Origin: Candidatus Saccharimonadota bacterium
GTDB taxonomy: Bacteria > Patescibacteriota > Saccharimonadia > Saccharimonadales > Saccharimonadaceae
DNA length: 64,000 bases
Assembly: GCA_017512175.1 (NCBI GenBank)
Contig: JAFWHA010000017.1
Location: 1 to 64,000 of the forward strand
Direction: 5' to 3'
Made by a program: the position numbers and the translations under genes. Below, piece by piece: positions 42,027-49,677 of this stretch. The number at the start of each line of letters is the position of its first letter. The first letter of the stretch is position 1. Under the pieces are notes generated by a model. That model had not been told where the DNA came from. It was given only the letters and a program-made list of their open reading frames with translations, and did no database searches.

Positions 42027-42512
42027 TTATTTCTTGAGTGCAGAAAATTTTCTTAGAATTAGCCAGTATATTCCCGCAAAACCTAGCGCGAAAAGTAACC
42101 CTGCTACTACATCCGTAACCCAGTGCATATTGGCAAGCACGCGCCCAACAGAAACACCCGCTATTAGCACGAGCATTAGCAAATATATTACGGTGAGAAA
42201 GATTTTGTTTTTGACATACTTCGGCAAAATGACTGCAACGCAAAAGAAAATTGTTGCGGTTACCATCGTGTGCGTAGAAGGGAATGACGGCTCGCCAGAG
42301 CCGTTTGGTCTAGTGTTGACAACGATTAGCTTGTCAAATACAAAATAAACGATAGCCATGAGCGCAAGTGGGATAGGCATAAAGAGAAGTGGCTTGTCAA
42401 CTTTCTTTAGAGATTTGCGAGAAATCCATTGGTATAGGCCTAAAATTACGAATATTAGAAGCACTAGAAAAGCGATTACTAAAATGATGTTTGTGATTTT
42501 GTTCCAATCCAT
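42027..42512 (-). CDS. PAP2-family membrane phosphatase
   Basis: A 161-aa membrane phosphatase of the PAP2 superfamily with five helices. The three catalytic motifs are visible: KLIVVNTRPNGSG (KxxxxxxRP), PSFPSTHT (PSGH type with Thr for Gly) and GRVLANMHWVTDVVAG (SRxxxxxHxxxD type with Gly for Ser). Likely acts on undecaprenyl pyrophosphate or other lipid phosphates. The substitutions in motifs 2 and 3 are mild. Monocistronic. Confidence 0.88.
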   Translation of the reverse strand: MDWNKITNIILVIAFLVLLIFVILGLYQWISRKSLKKVDKPLLFMPIPLALMAIVYFVFDKLIVVNTRPNGSGEPSFPSTHTMVTATIFFCVAVILPKYVKNKIFLTVIYLLMLVLIAGVSVGRVLANMHWVTDVVAGLLFALGFAGIYWLILRKFSALKK

Positions 42513-42576
42513 GTTTTAAATTATATCGCAAAGTACACATATCGCCAAACCACCTCTCATAAGATATAATGTAGAT

Positions 42577-42702
42577 ATGTGGTTTTGGCTGTCTTTTCTT
42601 CTGCTTGGCATGGTCATCATTCTTACTATCAAGAATGCGAGGGGGTTTGCTTCGATATTTATGACGAAGCTTACGAAAAGGGTTATTACTACGGGTGGTT
42701 AG
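42577..42702 (+). CDS. 41-aa single-pass membrane peptide, leaderless
   Basis: ATG at 42577 opens MWFWLSFLLLGMVIILTIKN followed by a basic tail (ARGFASIFMTKLTKRVITTG). One hydrophobic helix plus positive C-terminus. A TATAAT box (42565-42570) lies exactly six bases before the ATG, the same layout as other leaderless genes in this window, which supports expression. No homologue recognised. Confidence 0.5.
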   Translation: MWFWLSFLLLGMVIILTIKNARGFASIFMTKLTKRVITTGG

Positions 42703-42735
42703 AGTACAGGGGAGAATACATATAAAATATTCCGG

Positions 42736-42768
42736 AAATAAAAATAGCCCTAAAGGGCATTTTTATTT
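42736..42768 (-). terminator. tRNA-Arg terminator
   Basis: AAATAAAAATAGCCC-TAAA-GGGCATTTTTATTT hairpin just past the tRNA 3' end on the minus strand. Confidence 0.9.
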
Positions 42769-42772
42769 CTTG

Positions 42773-42849
42773 TGGTACACCCGACAGGATTCGAACCTAC
42801 GACCTTTTGCTCCGCAAGCAAACGCTCTATCCAGCTGAGCTACGGGTGC
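42773..42849 (-). tRNA. tRNA-Arg(GCG)
   Basis: Cloverleaf with acceptor GCACCCG/CGGGTGT, D arm GCTCAGCTGGATAGAGC, anticodon stem TTTGC/GCAAA around TTGCGGA (anticodon GCG), T arm GTAGG-TTCGAAT-CCTGT, discriminator A and encoded CCA. GCG reads CGC; most bacteria use ACG deaminated by TadA for this box, so a genomically encoded G34 is unusual. The spacer to 43044 holds an ATCTCTGGCC/GGGCTAGAGAT hairpin and a TGCTATACT promoter. Confidence 0.95.
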
Positions 42850-43044
42850 ATACCTATTGGTTACATCTCTGGCCTTTAGGGCTAGAGATGACATATGTGG
42901 ATATAAAGAAGCGCAAGTAAAGCACTCCTTTTTACATCCACCTAGAAAATTAAATGAGCATCACATATAGTGACATCTATATTTTAACACATTTTTAAAA
43001 AATGTGCTATACTAAAGTTATTAGAAACGAGTTAATAATAGATT

Positions 43045-43800
43045 ATGGAAAAGAGCAAGAATTCGGGGAATACAAAGAAGACCAAAACTAGAAAAATCAA
43101 GGCCAAGTTACTTAGCACTTACTATGGTAATCCTATTAAAGACATGAAACTTGTCTGTGTTACTGGTACTACTGGCAAGATTGAAGTCGCGAACTACGTC
43201 CATGAAATTTTGAAGGCTACAGGACAGCCAGTTGCGATTTTGGCGTCAGATGATCAGATCAAGATGGGAGCTTTGCATAAATTTCTTTCAACTGCTTGGA
43301 AAGCTGGGGCAAACTATGTGGTTGTAACTGCACCTGCTAAATCTCTTGAGAAAGATGTATTCTTAGATTTGCCAGTGCATGTCGCGGCAATCACTAACTA
43401 TGTTCCGGCATCACTTAGCGATGAAAAGCCGGCAGACTATGCTATGGCTGAATCTACGCTTTTTAATATGAATCCTGATTATGTCGTGTTAAATCGTGAC
43501 GATGCAAATTATCCTGATTTTGCAGATTTTGCTGGTAGAGAAGGAACTCTTACCTATGGTTCCGATCGTTTTTCGAATATCCAAATTGTTCGCAGTAAGC
43601 TCTACAAGAAGGGAGCTGAAGCTGAGCTTGCAATTGGTAATACTAGTTTTACCGTTGCAACTTTCCTAACTGGTGAGCCAGTAGTATCCTATATGGCTGC
43701 TGCGGCTGCAATTGCGGATGCACTCCACATCACTCCAGAAAAAATTGCTGAAGGTATCGGTAATTACGACCCTGAAGGATTGACTACTCCCGAAATCTAA
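43045..43800 (+). CDS. truncated MurE-like paralogue with degenerate P-loop
   Basis: A 251-aa protein matching the central ATPase domain of Mur ligases: KLVCVTGTTGKIEVANYVHE replaces the functional GTNGKTT with GTTGKIE, losing the Thr needed for Mg/ATP. It continues through HVAAITNYVPASL, DYVVLNRDDANYPDF and LTYGSDRFSNI, which align with MurE, then stops before the C-terminal ligase domain. The lysine-rich first 25 residues are unlike MurE. It lies beside and convergent with true murE. Probably not a ligase; a regulatory or MurT-like partner role is possible. No ribosome site is evident. Confidence 0.75.
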   Translation: MEKSKNSGNTKKTKTRKIKAKLLSTYYGNPIKDMKLVCVTGTTGKIEVANYVHEILKATGQPVAILASDDQIKMGALHKFLSTAWKAGANYVVVTAPAKSLEKDVFLDLPVHVAAITNYVPASLSDEKPADYAMAESTLFNMNPDYVVLNRDDANYPDFADFAGREGTLTYGSDRFSNIQIVRSKLYKKGAEAELAIGNTSFTVATFLTGEPVVSYMAAAAAIADALHITPEKIAEGIGNYDPEGLTTPEI

Positions 43801-43900
43801 CCAAGTTAGATTCAGTGATTCTGAGGCTTTATAGAATTAATCAAAACTTAGTTAGTTTTGTCTTTGAATGAGCTTAAGTAGAGCTGGAAGAGTTTGAAGT

Positions 43901-45259
43901 TTAGTTGATTTTGTTTTTGATTGCTTTTTGAGCGACTTTGAGGTCTTCGAATGGATGCGGACCGTCATCGCGCAAAATAGTTTTTTCGTGGCCTTTACCT
44001 AAAATTAGCACTACATCACCAGCTTTTGCTAAAGAGACGGCTTTAAAGATAGCATCTTCTCGATCTGGAATCATTAAAATTTGGTCTGTGGACATTTTAC
44101 TGCTAAGACAACCCTCACGGAATTCTTCCATGATATCTAATGGGTTTTCGTCTCTTGAATCATCTTCAGTAATAATACAGACATCACTGTATTTGCCAGC
44201 GATTTCGCCACGTTCTTTACGAGTACTTTCGTCACGTCTGCCGGCACCACCAAATAGGGAAATGATGCGGCCAGTTTTTTGAGATGGCTTAATAGACTCA
44301 AAGACCTTAAGAAAAGCATCTGGAGTATGAGCATAGTCAACAATTACTTCGAATTTTTGACCGAGCGCTAAACGATTCATGCGACCTTCTACTTCGGTTA
44401 AGGCAAAAATTCCTTTAGCTATTTCTGTATTAGTTAAGCCTAGCCTTCGACCAACAGCAAGAGTAGCAAGAGAGTTGTAGACATTGAATTCGCCTGGTAG
44501 CTGTGTCTCTATTATTATATCACCACATGAATATTTTACACCAGATGCTTCGAGTTTTATTCTGGAAGCTCGCAGATTCGCTTGAGATTTTATACCGTAT
44601 GTGATATATTCACGAGGAGAAATTGCCTCAATAAATTGCTTTGCAGATTTATCATCTGCGTTGATAATGCCGTACTTAGCTTTGGAGAAAAGTTTGCATT
44701 TGGCAGAAACGTAGTTAGCAAAGGTCTTATGGTAGTCTAAATGTTCGTGAGTGACATTAGTCATCACTGCAATTTCTATAGGGATACCAAGTGTTCTAAA
44801 CTGCGTAAGTGCATGAGATGTTACTTCTAGTACAAGAAACTCTGCGCCGGAGTCTGCGATTTTTTTCATGCGACGATTTAGCGTAAACGAATCTGCGGTA
44901 GTCATGTGTTCTACTTGCCTAACGATACCATCTTCTACACGAAGATCGGAGGTTTTGCCACCAGAGCCTCTCGCGGCATTGTCTTTTGGAATTAATCCCT
45001 TATCGCTTATGAGGTCTTTTTTGGTTAGGCCTGGAACTCCCCAACCCACAGTAGTCATGACACCAGCTTTATGGCCAGATTCATTTAGCATCTTATAAAT
45101 CATGAAACAAGTAGTGGTTTTACCGTTAGTGCCTGTTACACCGATAACTCGCATTTTTTTGCCGGGAAAGCCGTATTTTGCACCTGCAACTGCTGCTTGC
45201 ACAAAATGGTACGGAAGTACTAGTTTATTATATCCAGGGATGACATCTCTAATATTCAT
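43901..45259 (-). CDS. murE: UDP-MurNAc-tripeptide synthetase
   Basis: Mur ligase adding the third residue to the peptidoglycan stem peptide. P-loop VTGTNGKTTTCF near 42, THEHLDYHKTF near 170 with the carbamylated-Lys region after it, DYAHTPDAFLKVFESI near 310 and GGAGRRDESTRKERG near 345. The specificity loop reads EDDSRDENP in place of the DNPR of diaminopimelate-adding enzymes, so the third residue (DAP or Lys) cannot be settled. 452 aa, slightly short at the N-terminus. Transcribed from a leaderless promoter inside a palindrome shared with the divergent peptidase gene. Confidence 0.93.
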   Translation of the reverse strand: MNIRDVIPGYNKLVLPYHFVQAAVAGAKYGFPGKKMRVIGVTGTNGKTTTCFMIYKMLNESGHKAGVMTTVGWGVPGLTKKDLISDKGLIPKDNAARGSGGKTSDLRVEDGIVRQVEHMTTADSFTLNRRMKKIADSGAEFLVLEVTSHALTQFRTLGIPIEIAVMTNVTHEHLDYHKTFANYVSAKCKLFSKAKYGIINADDKSAKQFIEAISPREYITYGIKSQANLRASRIKLEASGVKYSCGDIIIETQLPGEFNVYNSLATLAVGRRLGLTNTEIAKGIFALTEVEGRMNRLALGQKFEVIVDYAHTPDAFLKVFESIKPSQKTGRIISLFGGAGRRDESTRKERGEIAGKYSDVCIITEDDSRDENPLDIMEEFREGCLSSKMSTDQILMIPDREDAIFKAVSLAKAGDVVLILGKGHEKTILRDDGPHPFEDLKVAQKAIKNKIN

Positions 45260-45296
45260 AAGATTATTATAACACTGATGTTATAATAATCTTATG
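45257..45296. promoter_or_regulatory. palindromic divergent leaderless promoter pair
   Basis: Arms of 17 bp (CATAAGATTATTATAAC and its exact complement) flank the 6-bp loop ACTGAT. Each arm contains a start codon at its outer end and TGTTATAAT (extended -10) six bases inside it: minus TATAAT 45266-45271 for murE (ATG 45259), plus TATAAT 45282-45287 for the peptidase gene (ATG 45294). Both polymerases must bind the same 40 bp, so the two promoters should exclude each other. Confidence 0.8.
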
Positions 45297-46244
45297 AGAA
45301 TACGCACAAAAGGAACGGAAATGAAGCCGGCTAATGACGTGAAGAATCGCGTACATCATTCAAGGCAAAAAAGTATAATTATAATACTCAGTTGCCTATT
45401 AATGATAGTTGTCATACTAATTATTATATTTTTAGCTGCTTACTCGAACACGAAAAATGAGGGGTCTGCATCTTCTGAAAGCAAAGATAATGTTTCTGAG
45501 CAAGAAGATGTTACTCCTGTAGAGCAAAAGGAGGAAACGAATAGTACGCAACCAGAAATAGTAGTGGGAAATGTTCCGGTAGGTGGTAATTGCTCTACGG
45601 CGCTGGGAAAATTAATGGTAATAAATGCGAATTATAATGTTGATAATACTTTTATTGCTAACCGCAGAAACCAGTTAGTCGATCTTGCTGCTATGTATGG
45701 AATTGAGGAAGCTAATTCTTGGAACGGGATACCAATGCTTGATGCAGAAGCGGCAAAACATTTGCACGAAATGCTTTCGGCCTATACAACAGAAAATCCT
45801 GGGCATGTCATGCGCACCATGTCATGTTTCAGAAGTATAGGAACATCTTGTGGCCGTCTATGCGCAGCTACTGGAACTTCTGACCATCATACTGGATATA
45901 CTTGTGATTTAATCGACACGTCTTATGGTAACACTCTCGACACAGAATATTATAATAGCCATCCTGACTGGCAATGGCTAAAAGCAAATTCTTATAAATA
46001 CGGATTTATCGATCGTTATCCAGTGGAATGGGCGGGAAGCTCAATGGATGAGCCGCTGAATGTTGACGAGAATGGTACGACTGGATATTACGAAACTTGG
46101 CATTATCGATACGTGGGTGTACCAGTGGCTACTGAAATTGCTATGGGAAAATATAATAATGGGGATTATGATTCACTGGAGCATTACTTGAAAGCGATTG
46201 GATATCTTGATGACCTTAAAAAAGGGACTTGCAAATTCGAATAG
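45294..46244 (+). CDS. VanY-type D,D-carboxypeptidase (M15B)
   Basis: A 316-aa membrane-anchored peptidase. One helix near residues 27-49 (IIIILSCLLMIVVILIIIFL), then an acidic linker, then the M15 domain: TGTSDHHTGYTCDLID supplies the zinc His and Asp (SxHxxGxAxD type) and GYYETWHYRYVG supplies the Glu and second zinc His. Trims peptidoglycan stem peptides. The promoter places +1 at the ATG at 45294, but AAGGA before the ATG at 45321 (MKPANDVKN) supports that start as an alternative. Divergent to murE, another cell-wall gene. Confidence 0.9.
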   Translation: MRIRTKGTEMKPANDVKNRVHHSRQKSIIIILSCLLMIVVILIIIFLAAYSNTKNEGSASSESKDNVSEQEDVTPVEQKEETNSTQPEIVVGNVPVGGNCSTALGKLMVINANYNVDNTFIANRRNQLVDLAAMYGIEEANSWNGIPMLDAEAAKHLHEMLSAYTTENPGHVMRTMSCFRSIGTSCGRLCAATGTSDHHTGYTCDLIDTSYGNTLDTEYYNSHPDWQWLKANSYKYGFIDRYPVEWAGSSMDEPLNVDENGTTGYYETWHYRYVGVPVATEIAMGKYNNGDYDSLEHYLKAIGYLDDLKKGTCKFE

Positions 46245-46427
46245 TTTATCGTGGATTAACAAAAAAACTAGGTAGAGTATTTTAGAATTTAATCGCGAGC
46301 TAGCAAAAAGTCAGTTACTGGCTAGATAGAATCGTGAAACAGTAGTTCGTGGAACTAATTGACCATTAGTATTGGTTTTGATAAAATTTTCTTTGTACCG
46401 AAAGTTGTTCTTTAGAAAGGAGGAAAT

Positions 46428-47114
46428 ATGCCAGGAATATTATTGCATGCGTATTTTGCGGATGAAGTCATAAAGGCTGCTCCGAAGAGCCATTTGGTAG
46501 CAAATGATAGCTCATACCAGCAAAGATTCATGATGGGAAATCTGATACCGGATCTTGGTAACGATAAGAATCGCACCCACTGTCGGTATCGGTTACCTTA
46601 TCCCGTTGGAATCCTTCTGCCTGATTTGTATGAGGCGACGCATAGATGGCCGCTCATTACATCACCACAAGATGCAATTAGAGCTGGAGTGCTAGCGCAT
46701 CTATACCTTGACTACTGGTTTCTGAAGGACTTCGTTATTCCACGTTTTAGCTGGGAGTGGAATACTATTTCTCTTAATAGCGAGCCTCATTATCACAATT
46801 GGACACGCAAGGAGTTCTTTGGGAAGACTGGGCTATATCGTTGCTATGGGGAATTAAATTGTATAATTATCCAGAAGCAACTAGTCGACATTTTGGCTCT
46901 TAACCGTATTCCGGCGGAATTGCCACTTACTGGTATTTCTGATTTTGACGATCGGAAAGAAAGAAGCTGGCGGGAGGAGTTAAATAGCTATCTTATTAAT
47001 CCATATTTCGTGGAGAAGCCAATTTTTGACATCGACGATATCTGCACTTTCTTTCAGGAAAAAGCGAGAGATTTTGCAAAGATATTTGAGGCTCCTTCGA
47101 CACTTTCTCTTTGA
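46428..47114 (+). CDS. hypothetical protein with a Zn-phospholipase-C-like pattern
   Basis: A 228-aa protein. The order PGILLHAYFADEV, then FMMGNLIPDLGNDK, a later H and AGVLAHLYLDYWFLKDFV resembles the spacing of His/Asp ligands in the zinc-dependent phospholipase C family (uncharacterised bacterial branch). There is no signal peptide. A very strong AAAGGAGG site precedes the ATG and a terminator follows. Assignment to that superfamily is tentative. Confidence 0.55.
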   Translation: MPGILLHAYFADEVIKAAPKSHLVANDSSYQQRFMMGNLIPDLGNDKNRTHCRYRLPYPVGILLPDLYEATHRWPLITSPQDAIRAGVLAHLYLDYWFLKDFVIPRFSWEWNTISLNSEPHYHNWTRKEFFGKTGLYRCYGELNCIIIQKQLVDILALNRIPAELPLTGISDFDDRKERSWREELNSYLINPYFVEKPIFDIDDICTFFQEKARDFAKIFEAPSTLSL

Positions 47115-47118
47115 GGTT

Positions 47119-47147
47119 AAAATCCCCTTTTTGTAAGGGGATTTTTT
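47119..47147. terminator. terminator between convergent genes
   Basis: AAAATCCCC/GGGGATTTT hairpin with T run after the 46428 gene; symmetric A/T runs allow use by the convergent FISUMP gene. Confidence 0.92.
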
Positions 47148-47165
47148 CTTGTGCGATATGTTACC

Positions 47166-48944
47166 TTAGATAGAGAGACAACGAACTGGGATGCCAGTAC
47201 TTTTATGCTCATTACTATTTGAATCTACAACGGAAGATGTAAAGTAAATACGCGATGCGTCGAAGTCGCTTACCGCCGTACTGCCCCAATAATAGCCTAC
47301 AGTAGTTTGTCCAGTAGTGCTTGAGCCATATCTACCTCCTGCTAATACAAGATTAACTGGATCGCCTACCAAGGCTGTCATAGTGGCGTTATATGTATCT
47401 GTCAAAACTCGCCAATCACCACTAGCGCCCCCTGCTGGCATTTTCCATCCTTTTGGACATACTGAGCTAGATGTGCTCCCAGAGGTTTTAGCAAAAGTAC
47501 CTGTTCCAGCAGTTGCTGCATACCAATTATAATATGTACCGTAATTAACGTTGCCAGAATATAATACCATGGATTTATTGACGCAATTGGCGGCAGCATC
47601 TTGGCACCAACCGCTCGTAGTAGATGCTGTAAGCGTAAAGTTTGATGAGACATTTGAGTCCGCGCTGGTGAGGGTTTTAGACCCTACAAGTCTCAAATTT
47701 TGCACCATCCAACAGTGGCCATCAGCTAGCTTTCTCACTGTGTAGGAATTATTGTCTCTAACGTCATATAATGTAGCCTGCGGGACATTAGTAACGACGT
47801 TTCCACCTTCATCCTTAGCTACTGGAGTAGTGGTTTCGCTACATATGCTAGGAGTCATTTGTTGCATCTGGGAAATAGTGGTCATTTTGTTGACATACTC
47901 ATATGCTAAGCCATTTGGGATAGTGTAAGTCTTATCATACTTAGGAATAACTACTGTAACATCGTAAGACCTAGCAATAGCTGGCTTCTCTGGTAAAGTG
48001 CAAGTTACAGCTAATACTTCATCTTCATAGTCTATAATAGGATTAGTGCAAGCGTTAGTATTTGGAGTGTTTTCTGTGCTATTATCTGGCCCGATAGAAA
48101 CACTAACTTCGCCTGGATCGCCGATAGAGAAGAGGCTAGTAACTACTCTTACCGTATCTCCGCCAGCAAAGTTAGAAGTAGTGCTTGGCGTAATAGTAGC
48201 TTCACTAGTAGTATTCGCTTCGGAATAAGCCGTATAAAGTACTCGGCCGATATAAGTACCAGATGGGAGATTAGAATTCGCTAAAACTCCATAGTAAATA
48301 TCTGCTTTAGAATTTTCTTGATCTTTTTCTGTCTCTGCTTGATTCGTAGATTTAATTAAGACCGGAGAAGTACTTAACGGGATATGAGAATAGCCTGCAT
48401 TATTACTGCTATCCATGTTATATCCCCAAGAATTGAGCGATAGTCTAGCAGGATTACTTGGGGTACCAGAAGTAGGCTTAATGAAGTACTCCGACGAGGA
48501 GTCATCATTTAGGTAGAGAGCATTGCCTGGTCTAGTTTTCCCAGATACTGCAGGATAATCTTCCGCTTGATCTGAGGAAAGATATAGATGATACCCTAAC
48601 GGAGAGTTAGTTAATACGTTTAGGTTGTTGACTCCTAATCCATAAGCACCATTAGGCGTAGGTGCGATATCTACATCTACTTCGCCATTATTTATTATTC
48701 CAAGATAATAGCCTTTTGCGGTAGCTATAGTCTGAAAAGGATTAATTAAATTGACGGAAAAAGAAGAATTATCTGATGTGGCCATAGCTGGTGGATTCCC
48801 AAATGATAAAGCCGCTATTGAACAAAAGGCTATGGATAGTAAGATATATAATAGAGGTATAACGCTAGCCCAAAAAACATTATTTTTGGCATGAGTATTA
48901 ACTATCTTGCCTTTAGTTACATTGTTTAGTTGTTTACTTAGCAT
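47166..48944 (-). CDS. surface protein with C-terminal FISUMP domain
   Basis: A 592-aa exported protein. An N-terminal membrane/signal segment (VFWASVIPLLYILLSIAFCS) is followed by a large beta-rich stalk (residues about 50-380) with Ser/Thr/Asn-rich strands, and a FISUMP domain from about 385: LYDVRDNNSYTVRKLADGHC, NYGTYYNWYAATAGTG, VCPKGWKMPAGG, GYYWGSTAVS and the closing GIPVRCLSI. These domains are abundant in Saccharibacteria and Bacteroidetes and are thought to act at the surface; ligand unknown. No sortase motif. Upstream on the same strand lies a promoter with a rod-shaped leader or RNA. Confidence 0.85.
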   Translation of the reverse strand: MLSKQLNNVTKGKIVNTHAKNNVFWASVIPLLYILLSIAFCSIAALSFGNPPAMATSDNSSFSVNLINPFQTIATAKGYYLGIINNGEVDVDIAPTPNGAYGLGVNNLNVLTNSPLGYHLYLSSDQAEDYPAVSGKTRPGNALYLNDDSSSEYFIKPTSGTPSNPARLSLNSWGYNMDSSNNAGYSHIPLSTSPVLIKSTNQAETEKDQENSKADIYYGVLANSNLPSGTYIGRVLYTAYSEANTTSEATITPSTTSNFAGGDTVRVVTSLFSIGDPGEVSVSIGPDNSTENTPNTNACTNPIIDYEDEVLAVTCTLPEKPAIARSYDVTVVIPKYDKTYTIPNGLAYEYVNKMTTISQMQQMTPSICSETTTPVAKDEGGNVVTNVPQATLYDVRDNNSYTVRKLADGHCWMVQNLRLVGSKTLTSADSNVSSNFTLTASTTSGWCQDAAANCVNKSMVLYSGNVNYGTYYNWYAATAGTGTFAKTSGSTSSSVCPKGWKMPAGGASGDWRVLTDTYNATMTALVGDPVNLVLAGGRYGSSTTGQTTVGYYWGSTAVSDFDASRIYFTSSVVDSNSNEHKSTGIPVRCLSI

Positions 48945-48999
48945 TAAACCTCCATTAGATATTCTGGAGCGTCGTTTTTAAATAAATTGCAATTACGCA

Positions 49000-49122
49000 A
49001 AAAGGCGCTACGAGTTGGAATATCTACGAAGTCCCCGAAGGAGACTACCGCAAATGGACTCATAACGCCCAAAATGCACAGTAGTAAAATTCCTTCGAAT
49101 TTTTGACTTCATAGATATTCCA
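49000..49122 (-). ncRNA. rod-shaped RNA or leader upstream of the FISUMP gene
   Basis: Minus strand: extended -10 TGCTAAAAT (TAAAAT at 49129-49134), predicted start near 49122, then GGAATATCTATGAAGTC (49105-49121) pairing with GACTTCGTAGATATTCC (49017-49033) over 17 positions with one wobble, and an inner stem CGAAGGA/TCCTTCG (49036-49042 with 49091-49097). A T5 run follows the structure. It ends about 55 bp before the FISUMP ATG, so it is either a small RNA of 6S-like shape or a 5' leader of that gene. No GGAA-loop typical of SRP RNA. Confidence 0.5.
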
Positions 49123-49210
49123 CTATCTATTTTAGCATAAACTTTTATTAAATTCGTGAATTTTATAAAAATATTATTATACTGTCTAAAATTGCAGCCA
49201 CGCAACCAAA

Positions 49211-49253
49211 TTAGCACTCTCTGCTTGACAGTGCTAATTTAGAGTGCTACAAT
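49211..49253 (+). promoter_or_regulatory. CIRCE operator and groES-groEL promoter
   Basis: TTAGCACTC-N9-CAGTGCTAA (49211-49237) matches the HrcA-binding CIRCE element with one change. The -35 TTGACA (49225-49230) lies inside it and the -10 TACAAT (49248-49253) follows after 17 bp. HrcA repression of the chaperonin operon is expected; hrcA itself is not in the window. The ~95-nt leader folds into AATTTTTAGCA/TGCTAAAAATT and GGTTG/CAACC stems. Confidence 0.92.
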
Positions 49254-49351
49254 GGGAATTAACAGGTTGAGTTTACGTAAAAGCATGAATTTTTAGCAAA
49301 GCATAAGCTAGACTGCTAAAAATTAGCCCAACCATAAAAGAGAGGAGTAAA

Positions 49352-49606
49352 ATGGCACTAAAACCACTTCGCGACAAAATTGTCGCAATCAAAGAGGAGC
49401 CCATCAAAAAGACCAATTCTGGTATTTTGCTAGGGGAAGCTAAGGAATCACCCGCCTATGCTACAGTCGAAGCTGTTGGTCCGGAAGTTAAGACTATCAA
49501 AAAAGGCGATAAAATTGTCTTCAAGGAATTTTCCACTACTAATATCAAGGTGGACGATAAAGATTATATCATCGTTGCAGAAGAAGATGTTCTAGCAACA
49601 TTGTAA
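49352..49606 (+). CDS. groES: co-chaperonin GroES
   Basis: An 84-aa subunit that caps GroEL. LKPLRDKIVAIKEEPIKKTN begins the beta-barrel, with the mobile loop KKTNSGILLGEAKESP near 20-35 and GDKIVFKEFSTTNIKVDDKD later. Shorter than the usual 95 aa because the roof loop is reduced. GAGAGGAG site. First gene of the CIRCE-controlled operon; groEL follows by about 70 bp. Confidence 0.95.
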   Translation: MALKPLRDKIVAIKEEPIKKTNSGILLGEAKESPAYATVEAVGPEVKTIKKGDKIVFKEFSTTNIKVDDKDYIIVAEEDVLATL

Positions 49607-49677
49607 ATTAATAATAGTTCGTGCATGGTGCGCTAATTGACCAGCGGATATGTACAAGTTATTTACGAAAGGAAAAT

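Noticed and set aside
49000-49122. SRP (4.5S) RNA
   Set aside because: The rod shape is suggestive but the conserved GGAA-type apical loop and flanking SRP motif are absent.
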